From NCBI GenBank assembly GCA_004431415.1, contig QPMI01000173.1:102949-166948 (forward strand): a stretch of DNA of 64,000 nt, given 5' to 3'. Position 1 is the first letter of the stretch. Every line of letters starts with the position of its first letter. This document shows, piece after piece, positions 38,501-57,182 of this stretch. This DNA is from Cyanophora paradoxa. Lineage: Eukaryota > Glaucocystophyceae > Cyanophorales > Cyanophoraceae. The notes beneath the pieces are model-generated. The model searched no databases, was not told the DNA's origin, and saw only the letters and a program-made list of their open reading frames with translations. The position numbers and the translations under genes were made by a program.

Positions 38501-40261
38501 CGGCCCCAGAGCAGCGCCCCGTCGTCGGCCGCCCGCTCCTGCTCGACGAGGCGGCGGTACTGCCTCACGGCGGGGTTTGCCTCCGACGTCTTCCCCGAGG
38601 CCGGGTGCGCGAAGATCGCCCCCTCCCCCTGCTTGTCGATCCGGAGCTCCCAGCCGGGCGGCACCCGGCACAGCTCCTGCGCCGCGCGCTTGGCGAGCCA
38701 GAAGAGGTGCGCGTCGCGCCCCGCGGGGTCGGCGTCCAGCCCGATCGCCTCCGCCGCCGCCAGGACCTGCCGCCGGCCGCGTCGCCGGGGGAGGCGAGCG
38801 GGCGCGACGCGGCGGGGCGGCGGGGCGGCACCATCTCGGGGTCACGCGGAGGGCGCGGTGCTCCAGGAGCCCCTGCGCCGCCGCCAGCGCCGCGCTGCGA
38901 GGGGCGTCACCGGCGGCGTCGGCGGCGGCGGCGGCGCGGGGGGCGCCGGCTCGGCGGGGCGCGGTCGGTCGGACCTCCTCGCGTCCATGGCGAGGGGCCG
39001 CGTGAAGCCGTCGAACGCGAGGGACTGGCGGCGCACGCGCGGGCGCGCCGGCTCCGACCGCTGGCTGCCGCTCGCCTGCCGCGGGAGGGGCACGGGGGGG
39101 CCGACGGGGGCGCCCTTCACGACGAAGCTCCCGACGAGGTGCCCCGGCACGCGCTCCCGGCCCCGGACCCCGTTCGAGGGCCGCCGCGAGGGCCCCGGCG
39201 TGGCCCCCGTGAGCCCCGCCGAGGGGATGCGCGGCGGGCCGCCCAGGGCCCCACGGGGCCCGTCAGGCCGCTGCCCGTCGAGGCGACGCTGCCCGTGGAG
39301 CGGTGCCGCGCGCCCCGCGCCGGCCCCGCCCCGACCCCGCCTCCTCCTCCCGCAGCGCCTCCAGCGCCGGCGCCGGCGCCCCGCCCGCCGCCCGCCGCTC
39401 CGCCCGCGCACGCTCCCGCAGCGCCGTGAGGTGTGCGCGCCGCTCCTCCTCCTCCTGCAGCCGCAGCTCCGTCTCCTGCTCCTTCCACACCCCCTTCTGC
39501 ACCTGACGGCCCCCCGCGTCGGTCCGCCCGGCCGGGGCCCAGGCGGCGCGCTCGGGGCGCGTCTGCGCACCTGGAAGAGGCTTTTGTAGTATGAATCCAT
39601 AGGGTGATCCCGCTGGCTCTGCCCCGTCAGCGCGTTGAAGAAGTACTGCGCGCCGGCGCGGTGAGCCGGCGGGCGGGCGGCCGGCGGTGGGGCGGGGCGG
39701 GGCGCGGCGCGCCTCGAAACCCTCGGCGTCCTCCTGTTGGCTCCACTCCGACATCTCGAAGCCGGCGAAGGAGAGCGAGGGCAGCGGCGCGCAGTACGCG
39801 GCCTGCGTCCCCGCGTGAGCGGCGGGGCGGGGCGGGGCGGGGCGGGGCGGGGGCGGGGCGGGGCGGGGCGCGCCTCGGCGATCCAGAGGAACGGAGCGTC
39901 GGTCACGGGGTGGATGCCGAGCGACCGCGCGAAGACCTCGAGGTCCTGCCGCCCGCTCAGCGCGGCGACGAAGGGGGGCGGCGGCGCCGCCGCGCACCTC
40001 CGCCGCCGGCATCTTCTCGCGACCGCGGGGCGCCATCAGGAGAGGGCCCAGCAGGTACGCGTTCGTCGGGTACTTCAGAAGCGGCCATTCGGGCTGCAGC
40101 GCGGCCGTCCGTGCCGAGTCGTCGGGCGGCCCGTGCAGCACTGCTGTCCTACTGCTGGGAAGACGCAGCTGGGCCCCTGCGCTCGGCCTGCCGACAGGAT
40201 AGAGCTCTCCCTCCGCCGCATGTGACTTCCGCCTGGGCGCCTGCACCAATGCGGATGCCAT
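32542..40261 (-). CDS. Giant WW / IQ / C2-domain protein with CEP164-like N-terminal modules
   Basis: The start at 40261 opens a leader of about 80 residues. The first module reads DLEVFARSLGIHPVTDAPFL near 39935-39880, WIAEA, YCAPLPSLSFAGFEMSEW, then after an intron YFFNALTGQSQRDHPMDSYY near 39645-39595. This is the helix plus WW arrangement of CEP164, the distal-appendage centriole protein. A second such module follows: GLDADPAGRDAHLFWLAKRA near 38745-38690, VPPGWELRIDKQGEGAIF and HPASGKTSEANPAVRQYRRL. A third WW-like stretch, VYYHDLVNNVDVRDDPRF (about 38240-38190), leads into an IQ motif (AAVQRLFRGHLARRR) and a long Ala/Glu-rich helix. Four C2-like domains come next (about 37.8-37.2, 37.1-36.6, 36.4-35.9 and 35.75-35.2 kb). 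A tract of repeated SPSPSRPASL units and further IQ motifs follow, ending with the stop at 32542-32544. Calcium, calmodulin and membrane binding at basal bodies is inferred only. Confidence 0.65.
35211..36390 (-). repeat. 642-bp in-frame tandem duplication of a C2 domain
   Basis: The sequence from 35211 to about 35746 recurs at an offset of exactly 642 bp (214 codons), from 35853 to about 36388. The copies are almost identical; I see only scattered single-base differences, such as CTGATGGGCGCCATG versus CCGATGGGCGCCACG. Each copy encodes a C2-like domain with GDTVRVAVVAGRSLVAKQSD, HPYVMVYAGRN and EVWCWARFLAPKYMGEVRV. The reading frame is maintained, so the protein simply gains one domain. Confidence 0.9.
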
Positions 40262-40722
40262 GTTGAACGGAGGCCCCGGCTGGGGGGCGCTTCCTAGGCC
40301 CGACCAGAATCACCAAACCCTGAGGGGATCCGATTCGCTGTGCTGATGAAGCTTGAAGCCCAGGGCGCCGCTACTGGGGTCTGCGCTAAGAAAGGAGCAT
40401 GCTCACGCAGCGCCGTCTGGCAGTTACTGGCCGATTGCACTAGCTCTTCTGCCCGTATAGACGCGCTCTGTGGCCCCAGGCCCGCGCCACGACGTTTCGG
40501 GTCGAGATTACAAGTGTACCCTCGGGAACCGAAGCGCCGATTGCTTCCCCGTGAGGTCGCGCAATCGGCGCGTCGGTTCCCGTGTCCGGAGGAATGGGCT
40601 TCGAAAGCGCTCTGATGTCCGATCCGGATCCGCAGCTGTCACAGCAGCGGCACAGCTCAGTCCCACAGCTGAATCGGGGGGTACAGTCTTTCCGGCTCAG
40701 GCCGCTGAGACTCGCTCTAGAC
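40262..40722. promoter_or_regulatory. Divergent spacer between the WW/IQ/C2 gene and ZCCHC17
   Basis: The flanking genes read away from each other across about 460 bp, so both promoters should be here. In-frame ATG codons upstream of the chosen ZCCHC17 start (for example at 40593) mean part of the spacer may be coding. No defined promoter element was recognised. Confidence 0.35.
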
Positions 40723-42561
40723 ATGTGGAACGAGGACAGGGATGAGGGCGGCGGATACCGTCGCAGAGACGACGATGGGCCTCGGCGGGACTTCCGGCGG
40801 GACGACGATGGGCCGAGGCGGGACTTCCGGCGGGACGATCGGCGGGACGACCGAAGGGACGATCGGAGGGACTCCGATCGGGGTGGCCGGTACGAGGGAC
40901 GCCGGGTGGACGAGCACGAGATTTCATCGCTCAGCGCCTCGGAGCGGGCAGCCCGCGAGCAGGTTCGCCGCGTCACCGCCGGCCTCATGCGGGAGGGTGC
41001 CGCTTGTACGTGAGGCTAGCGAAGCCTCCGGGCGCCCCGTCCCCCGCTTTCACAGCGGAAGCTCTTAGCTCTTAGCTGCGCCGCTTCCGGGGACCGCATC
41101 TGAAGCCCGAACTCCCGCGGAACCTGTTTAGAGCCTTCTTGACTCGCCCGCAGGCGCTCCTGGCCCGGGTTGGCGGAAGCGGCGGGGGCTACGGGGGGGG
41201 TGGCGGGCGGCGGGGCCGGGGCGAGGACTTCGACGCTATGCCGCCGCTGTACAGCATCCACAGAGCGCGCGTCGTGAAGGTCACGGACTTCGGTGCGCCG
41301 CCTGGCGCCCGCCCGGCCCGCGGAGCTCGAGGATGGAATTGATCTGAAGCTCGAGTGCCGCCGCAGGCGCCTTCTGCGAGATGGAGGGGTTTGCGAAGCA
41401 CGGTCTGGTGCACGTCTCGCAGCTGACGCAGACGCGCATCGAAAAGGCGAGCCAGGCCGGCCGCGGTCGCACGCGCGCGCGCGCGCGCGGCGCGTCGCCT
41501 GCTGACGGGGCGGCCCCCGCCGACGCCGGCGCAGGAGGAGATCAAGGAGGTGGTCGCGGTGAACGACCCGGTCTTCGTGAAGGTGATCGGGCTGGAGGGC
41601 GGTAAGATCAGCCTCTCCATGAAGTACTGCAACCAGTCCACCGGCGACGACCTCGTCCGCTGCGGCCCCCCGCCCCGCTCGGCTGCGCCTGACGAAGCTC
41701 GCTGCGGCGGCGGCGGCGCAGGACGTGAACGAGGTGGAGCTGTCCCGGCAGCTCTCCAGGCGTCGCGGGGTCGCCGGCGAGCCCCCCAAGATCGAGATCG
41801 GCGTGCGCCCGGGGGCCCCGGAGCCCCGCGCCCCGCGCCGCGACGCCGGCGCCGACGCCCCGCGCAGGCGGTGATGAACACCGTGTGCCCCAAGTGCGGC
41901 ACCAAGGGCCACGTGCGTCCAGCGCCGCGCCGAACGCGGGCGCGCCCCGCTGCCCCGATGCCCCGCCGCTGAGCGCCCCCGCGGCCGCAGTTCGCGTACG
42001 AGTGCCGGGGGGCGGCCGGCGACAAGGGCGCCGGGTACGACCTCGTCGAGGAGGAGAAGCCGCCGCCACCAGCAGGGCCGCCCGGCGCGCCGCGGGCGCC
42101 GCCGGTGTCCGTGGAGGACCTCGCCAAGGCCGAGCGCCGCAGGGAGAAGGAGGAGCGCCGCAAGCGCAAGGCGCGCGGGGGCGGGGCGGGGCCGGCGGCC
42201 GGGGGCGGGCGCGGCTGACCGGCCGCGGGGCGCAGGAGGAGCGGCGCAAGCGGAAGGCGGAGAAGAAACGTGAGAAGAAGGTGCGGAAGAGGGGGGTACA
42301 AGGTCGTCCCTTCCGACCGAGCGCGTACCCTGCGCAGGAGAAGAAGCGACGGAAGAAGGAGCGCAAGGAGAAGGAGAAGGAGAAGGACAAGGAGAAGGGG
42401 AAGGACAAGAAGGGGAAGGACAAGAAGGTGCGCTTGAGCTCGCCCGCTGGGCCCCAGGGTCCGGAGCCCACGTGACAGGGCGTCGGCAGGAGCGGCGGGG
42501 CTCCAGCGACTCCTCGAGCGGCAGCGACAGCGACAGCAGCTCCAGTTCAAGCCGCAGCTAG
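40723..42561 (+). CDS. ZCCHC17: ZCCHC17 / pNO40, S1-domain and zinc-knuckle nucleolar protein
   Basis: ZCCHC17 proteins are nucleolar, ribosome- and splicing-associated RNA binders. The S1 domain starts PPLYSIHRARVVKVTDFGAF across an intron near 41295-41370. It continues MEGFAKHGLVHVSQLTQTRI (41381-41440), VVAVNDPVFVKVIGLEGGKI (41551-41610) and SLSMKYCNQSTGDDL. A single zinc knuckle is split by an intron: VMNTVCPKCGTKGH near 41873-41915, then FAYECRG from 41992. The C-terminus is a Lys/Glu/Arg helix (EERRKRKAEKKREKK and later KEKDKEKGKDKKGKDKK) ending in a Ser/Asp tail and stop at 42559-42561. Order and spacing match the family. The start ATG at 40723 gives MWNEDRDEGGGYRRRDDDGP, an Arg/Asp repeat extension of about 85 residues not found in animal ZCCHC17 as I know it. 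Upstream in-frame ATGs would lengthen it. Confidence 0.85.
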
Positions 42562-43124
42562 CGCCCCCGCGCGATGCGCGACCCCCGGCGGCGCGCATGG
42601 CAGCTTCAGCGCGAGTTGCGTAGCTGCGCGTGCAGGCCTAAAGCTTAAGCTAGGTTGCGTATACGTACGCGCGCGTACGGCGCGTGGGCTTGACGGCTTC
42701 CCCCGGCATGCAACGCAACTGCGAGGAGTTTTACGGCCGGCATGCAACGCCACTGCGAGGCAGTGCGCATGCGCGCGGCCTACTAGCTAGGCTAGCTATA
42801 GGCCTGGCGCGGCGCTGGCATGATGCATGTATGATACGTACCCCCCAAGTAGACCGCCGCCACGTACCCCAAAGTACGCGGCTCGGAAACCTTTGCCCGC
42901 CACGCCGTAAGCAGCTGAAAACTGCTGCGGTTCGGAAAACTTTGCTGCGGGGCGAGCTGACCGAGCTCGCCCCATCACCGGTTAGTCTTCTGAGTCGTCA
43001 CTCGCCTGCTCCCGCCCGCTGTGAGCGATCTAGATTCGCGATAAGAACGCGGCGTACGAGCGCATCGCGATGTTTGATTGTCGCGGCGCAGCCTAAACCC
43101 GAATCGGGCGCCAGAATCTGGAAG
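42562..43124. other. Spacer upstream of the PlsB-type acyltransferase
   Basis: About 560 bp without a recognisable gene. It includes a CGTACG-rich palindromic patch (42660-42690) and two copies of GGCATGCAACGC (42708-42719 and 42740-42751). It should carry the promoter of the downstream acyltransferase gene. Confidence 0.5.
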
Positions 43125-46100
43125 ATGGGCAAGGGCAAAGACTTGAAGGCCGCTTCCGCCGGCGACAAAAAAGGAGAAGATAAGGTGCTTGCTGTCGCTC
43201 AGTGCTGTCTGGGCGCTCGGCGCTGAGCCTGACCTGCGCGCTCTGCGCAGACAACGGCGAACGTGGAGCCCGCGCCGGCGGTGACCGTGACGAATGAGAA
43301 CGATGATCAACCCGAGGAGGAATTCGAGGAGTGGAACGACGAGATCCCCCGTACTCGCGCTCCGGTCATCTTGGCGGATATGGCGCGGAGCCACGGGAGC
43401 CGCCACGAGCGGCTGGACTCGTGCGCAGAGCAGTCGCCACGCTCGCATCCGGACTCGCCCGAGCAGTACTCGTTGAAAGGCGCGATCGAAGGCCTACGCC
43501 CGCGCCGTGTGCTCTCTCTCCGCAACCTCTCCGAACTCGACCTGGCGGCGGAGTCGCAGTCGCAGCCCCGGGAGGGCGCGCACAACAACGTCAGCGGCGG
43601 CGCGACGCCCACCGACCGCGTCTGCGCTCTCTCGGCCGGCGGCGAGCGCCACGAAGAGGAGAAGAAGAAAGTTCGCCACGCTTCGGAGGCCCCGGTCCCG
43701 GGCTTCTTCGGCTGGTTGTACGGGCGGCTCTTCGGCAACGTCGCCATCGCGCAGCACCGCGTCATGCGCATCAAACACAGCGTCGAGTCCGGCGCTTCGC
43801 TCGTGTTCGTTCTCCCTTACGAGGTCCGGCTGCTGCCCGCGCCGGCGCTGCCCCGCTCCGCGGCCGGCCTCACGCGGGCGCCGCAGAGCGTGCTGACGAC
43901 GATGCTCTTGCACTACGTGCTGCTGCGGTACGGGGCGCTACTGGGCTTCAACACCAAGTCCTTCGGCTGGTGGTGGCTCTTCCGCTGGCTCAGCACGCCC
44001 ACCGGGTGGCTCAAGGACCTCGGCTCGAGCGGCGCCATGCAGCCGCGCATCATCGTCATGCAGCGGCCCATCACGTTCGTCACGCGTGTCGCCTACGGCC
44101 TCCAGTGGCTCGGCAAGAAGGTCGTGGATGGGATTCGCGCGCTGGCGGGCAAGCCGCCACTGCCGCGCCCGTCGCTCTCGCAGCGCGCCAAGGCCGACGA
44201 CGCGCTCGTGCGGTTGGTCAAGGCCCAGCGCGGCGACGCCAAGAGCGTCGGCACCATCCACCTGTGCCCCGAGGCCCGCCCCGCCCCGCCCTGCCCCGCC
44301 CCTCCCGCCCGGCCTTGCGCTCTGAGCTAAACAAGCCGCGCGCAGCTGGTCGTGTGGAGCCAGGCGCCTTACCGGGACCGCCGGCTCCAGACCAAGGGTG
44401 GCCGCGCCATCGACTGGGTGTACGGCACCGCTGAGGCCCCCGGTGCACCCCGCCTCGTCGGGCCTCGCCTCCAGCTCCAGCAGCTAACTTGGATCGGCGG
44501 GGCAGGCTTCGTGCGGGAGCTCTTCATGTGGTACCGGGACCGGCGGAGCACCGTGCTGCTGGGCGGGGACCCCATGGACCTCCAGAAGCTCTCCTCGGAC
44601 TCCAAGTTCGAGGGCAAGGACGACGTTGCCATCGCCCGCGTGCGCCCCGCCCCGTCCCGCCCCGCGCGCCCTCTCACGGCGGCGGGCCTCAGGAGGTGCG
44701 CCGCACGCTGGAGGAGCGCTTCACCGAGGAGCGCAAGGTCATCACCGGGCCCTCGATTCAGGTCCGCGCCCCCGCGCGCCCCCGTCCGGGCGGCCGGCCT
44801 CTCTCCGACGCGGCCGCCTGGCGCCGGGCAGGACCAGAGCCTGCTGATCAGCGCGGTGATGTCGTCGGCCAAGGTCCAGGCGGCCATCGACGTGACGCTG
44901 GCGAAGACGCCGGGGGCCTCGCGCGAGTCGATCGAACGGGAGGGGCGGACGACGCTGATGAAGATGGCGGCGGCGTACAACTTCCGGGTCATCCGCGGCC
45001 TCGGCTTCTTCCTCAAGTACATCTTCCGCCACCTCTTCACGGCCATCGAGGTGGACCTGCCGGGGCTCGAGCGCGTCCGCAACGCCTGCCGCAAGCACCC
45101 CGTCATCTTCATGCCCTGCCACAAGTCCCACATGGACTACCTCCTCCTGAGCTTCGTGCTGCGCGAGGTCGACATGCCGCTGCCGCACATCGCCGCCGGC
45201 GAGAACCTCAACATCCCCATCGTCGGCTGGATCTTCCGCTCCTGCGGGGCCTTCTTCATCAAGCGCACGGGGGGCGGGGAGGTCTACTCGGCGATGCTCG
45301 GCGAGTACGTGACGCAGCTCCTCGCCTCGGGCTTCTCCCTCGAGTTCTTCGTCGAGGGCGGGCGCTCCCGCTCGGGCAAGCTCGCGCGCCCCCGCACCGG
45401 CATGCTCAACATCGTCACCAACGCCGTCCTCGACGGCCGCGTGCCCGACGCCTACATCGTCCCCGTCTTCATCGGCTACGACAAGGTCGTGGAGCTCAAG
45501 TCGATGTCGAGCGAGCTGATGGGCGAGAAGAAGAAGCCCGAGTCGCTGGGCGCCGTCATCAAGGCCTCCCGCGTCCTCGGCCTCACCTTCGGGCGCTGCT
45601 GCATCCAGTTCGCGCGCCCCCTCTCCATCCAGCAGTTCGTGCAGGGGCAGATGGCGAAGCCCTCCAAGTCCCTCTCCTCGGGCGTCCCCGCCTCGCCCTT
45701 CCTCGCCCAGCGGCCCTACGACCCCTTCACCAAGGAGGAGGACCGCCGCTCCGCCGTCCGCGCCATCGCCCACCGCATCGTCTACGACATCAACCAGGCC
45801 CGCCCGCCCGCCCGCGTCGCCCCGCGCCCCCCGTTAGCTCGCCACGCTGACCTGACGCGTGTGCAGAACTCGCTGGCGATGCCCTCGTCGCTGGTGGCGA
45901 CGGTGCTGCTCACGCACAGCGCCCGCAGCATCTCGCTGGCGGAGCTCGCCGAGCGCATCGACTGGCTCGCCCGGGAGGTGGTCGCCCGGGGCGGCATGCT
46001 CGCGCCCTGGGGCGACATGACGGCCGCGCAAGTGGCGGAGAAGAGCGTGGCGAGCCTGGAGGGCCTCGTGAAGAAGGCCCCCGCGGAGCGCGTGCTCGAG

Positions 46101-47597
46101 CCGATGCTGCGCGCCCGCGAGAGCCGGCGCCTGGAGCTCGCGTACTACCGGAACAACATCATCCACCTCTTCGTGGCGGACAGCATCATCGCGACGGCGC
46201 TGGCGGTGCACGAGCGCCGGGCGGTGCGGCAGTCGAGCCTCCTGCAGGAGGTCAAGTTCGTCTCCCTGCTCCTCAAGTTCGAGTTCAGCTACGACCCGAA
46301 CGGCCTCGGCGTCAACTTCTCCCGCACCATCGCCGCCCTCCAGGACCGCGGCTACGTCGCCCTCACCCCGCACCACCCCGTCCGCCCCGCCCCCGAGCAC
46401 GGCTCCCTCGCCCCGCCCCGCCCCGCCCCCGCCGCCCCCGCCCCCGCCGCCCCCGCACCCGCTTCCGCCGCCCCCTCCACCCCGACGGCCTCGGCCTCGG
46501 GGGCCCCCGGGAACCCCATCCCGCCCTTCCTTCTGGAGCCCCTGGGCACCGGCGACAGCGTGCGCGGCGCCGGCCCGGCTGAGGCGGAGGCGAGCTGACT
46601 GAGGGGCGGGCAGAGCGCGCTCGGCCCGGCGACGTCCGAGGACCCGGACATCGCCGTGACGGCCCTCGGCGAGGAGGAGACCGGCTTCCTCTGCCGCCTC
46701 CTCTACCCCTTCCTCGACTCGTACTGGTGCCCCCCCCCCCCCCCCCGCGCGCCTCCTCCGGCCCCTCGCCGAAGCTCACCGGGGGCGCAGGGTGGCGGCG
46801 CTCTCGCTGCTCGCCCTCACGAAGCGGGCGCCCGGAGAGTCCGAGGGCTCTGTGCGCGGCGGCACGGCGGCCGCGGCGGCCGCCGCCTCGGGCTCGCCCG
46901 GGGGCGCGGGGGAGGGGGAGGGGGAGGGGCGGCCGATGCCGGAGAGCGTGCTGCTGCGGAAGATGCAGGTGGTGGCGGAGACGCTGTACCAGGAGGGCGA
47001 GATCCGCACCTCGGAGGCCGTCTCCATCGAGACCATCAAGAACGCCCTCACCCTCTTCGAGGACCTCAAGGTCGTCGTCCGCGAGGTCCCATCCCATCCC
47101 ACCCCATCCCACTACCATCGCACTCGCCCCGTCCCGATGCCGCCCCGCGCAGGTGCCCGCCCCGGGCTCCCCCATGGCGCTGGCGGCGGCAGCGGCGGCC
47201 GCCAAGGCTGCCGAGAAGGCCAAGAAGAAGGGCGGGGCGGCCAAGAAGCCGGCGCGGGCCGCCGCCCCCGAGCGCCTCGTCAAGCTCACCCGCCCCTTCC
47301 TCGACGACGAGCACCTTCTGCAGGTACCCCCCTTCCTCTTGCCCCCCCCCCCCTCTCCCGTACCCCCGACCCGATCCGCCCCCGCCCCGCCACACAGCGC
47401 TTCATAGAGCTCGTGGGACGCTACCGAGCCCCGACCAACTATGTCCGTAGGATCCCCGCCACCTGCCGCGCGCCGCGGCGCGCGCGCTGACGCCTGCGCC
47501 CGCGCCTGCGCAGCGCTTCATCGACGCGATCGGGCGGTTCCGGCGCTCGAGCCTCGCCTTCCGCTCCGCCTCCAAGATCGTCGAGATGTCCATCTGA
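43125..47597 (+). CDS. PlsB-type glycerol-3-phosphate acyltransferase
   Basis: This enzyme transfers a fatty acyl group to sn-glycerol 3-phosphate, the first step of phospholipid and triacylglycerol synthesis. All four acyltransferase motifs are visible in one long exon. Motif I (H-x4-D) is PCHKSHMDYLLLSFVL near 45115-45160. Motif II is GAFFIKR near 45247-45267, motif III FFVEGGRSRSGKL near 45343-45381 and motif IV YIVPVFIGYDKVVE near 45454-45495. The context (HIAAGENLNIPIVGWIFRSC; later AYYRNNIIHLFVADSIIATA) matches bacterial PlsB most closely and animal mitochondrial GPAT less well. The first exon is MGKGKDLKAASAGDKKGEDK; an acidic and then hydrophobic N-terminal region follows, with WLYGRLFGNVAIAQHRVM near 43712-43765. 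Introns after the core contain C tracts. The stop is at 47595-47597. DHAP acyltransferase activity cannot be excluded. The location (mitochondrion, ER or plastid) is not evident. Confidence 0.85.
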
Positions 47598-55623
<8,026 letters not shown>

Positions 55624-55706
55624 CCGCCCCAGCTCCCTGCTGTTTCTGTCTCGCTCGCGTTGCTTCGAATCGAATCCATCTCTGCATCATGGCCTGCCGC
55701 CGGCTC

Positions 55707-56828
55707 CTACTCCTCGGAGCCGAGGCGGTCGATCTCGGTGCGGATGTGGGAGAGGAAGTCGTCGAGGGAGACGCTGCGGCCCGAAGAGACGCTGCTCGAG
55801 ATGTTCACGTGCGCCAGCTCCCGGTACCTTCCGGACTCGAGCCCTCAGCGCGCGCGACGACTCGAATCTCCGAACTCGAGTTCGCACCGCTCGCGGCGCC
55901 AGGCGAGGAGCTCGGGGTAGCACCTCCGGAGCGCCGCCTCCGTCGACTCGCCCTTCTCCATGTCGAACTTGGGGCCCCAGATGACCGGCTTCGGGACCTG
56001 GGCGCACCCCGGGTCAGAGGAGGAGGGGGGGAGGGGGGGGGGGGGGGGGGGGGCGGGGGGAAGAGGGAGTGGGTACGCGTGCCTCGAAGTAGCGCTCGAT
56101 CATCTCGTGAAGGACGTCGTCGGTCGCCTCGAAGTGCACGACCAGGAAGCGGTGCCGCAGACCCGCCAGCGTCTCCTGCGCCCCCGCTCGCCGGCCCTTT
56201 CTTGAAAAAAGGGGTAGGAGGGCGGGGCGGACCTCGGGGAGGTAGATGACGGAGCCGGTGGTATCCACGCAAAAGTTGGACATCGGGCTCGGCATCTCGA
56301 CGCCCGCAGTCAGCTTGTTCTCCCAGTAGAGGTACCTGCAGCGGTGCCCGCGCTCAGCGGCCGGCGCGGGGCGCAGGGCGGGCGGGCCGCCGCCGCACCG
56401 GTCCTCCTTCTCCTTGAAGGTCGGATCACTGGGAAAGCCCATCCACTTGGCCATGCCCTCGATCCCAGAGTAGCCGAGCGCCTCGAGCTCGGGCCCGATG
56501 TTCTGCTCGATCTGGTCGTCGATGCAGACGAGCTGCGCCGCGCGCGGCGAACTCAGTCGCTTTCGTAGATGCGTTGCGACGGTCAGGCAAGCGCTCACGT
56601 GGAAGCCGTGCGCCGCGGCGAGCTGCGAGGAGCGGAAGCTCTTGCCCGTGTTGCTCATGCCGACGAACGCGATGGGAAGCCTATTCTCGCGGAGCATGAC
56701 GTCGAAATCAGCCGCTGCGTGCGAGGAAGCCCGTCGATCAGTCACGCGCGCGCCGGCCGGCGCGGGCGGCGCTCACAGGTCTTCACGGGACGATCGGACT
56801 GGGGAGATGCGTGCTTTTGGGACTGCAT
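55707..56828 (-). CDS. P-loop nucleotide kinase, shikimate-kinase-like
   Basis: Exon 1 runs MQSQKHASPQSDRPVKT and joins ADFDVMLRENRLPIAFVG in phase. The Walker A loop is GMSNTGKS, followed by FRSSQLAAAHGFH. After an intron come CIDDQIEQNIGPELEALGYS and GIEGMAKWMGFPSDPTFKEK. Later exons give YLYWENKLTAGVEMP, NFCVDTTGSVIYLPE (a Walker B-like strand), LRHRFLVVHFEATDDVLHEM, PKPVIWGPKFDMEKGESTEA and the last exon YRELAHVNISSSVSSGRSVS, stopping at 55707-55709. Fold and length (about 240 residues) fit the shikimate/gluconate kinase superfamily. The substrate-binding residues are not those of true AroK as far as I can tell, so the substrate is unknown. An intron carries a long C tract (G run near 56035-56052). 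The gene converges on the CAMSAP 3' end 84 bp away and is divergent from CLASRP. Confidence 0.65.
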
Positions 56829-57182
56829 CTTTACAACGACGAAGACGGGCGAGCTGTTCCGCTCGAACGAGCGGGCCGCGGCGGGGCGCAACCTGTGGCC
56901 TGCGAAGAAGCCGCGGCGGGCCTCGCCAAGCGCCGCGCCCCCGCTCCTCGACCCTAGCTCGCATCGGCTTGAGGTCGAGGAAGGCGATGACGCGGCCTGA
57001 ACGGCCTGCACGGCCCAGGGCGCCGCAAAGAAGGTCGCCATCTTCTTGGACTGCGGTACCCAACGCAGAAAAAAAGTCGCGGCCTGCCTTCGTCGGAGGG
57101 AAGCGGCGACGCCGATCGCGTGCACCACAATCCGGGTCTCTTTAGTCGCCTCGAGCCGGCGTGCTGACCAGCTGCCGGCACG
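56829..57182. promoter_or_regulatory. Divergent spacer, kinase / CLASRP
   Basis: About 354 bp separate the two inferred start codons. The minus strand stays open and in frame upstream of the kinase start for another 60-70 codons, so a longer kinase N-terminus is possible. I recognise no promoter element. Confidence 0.35.
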
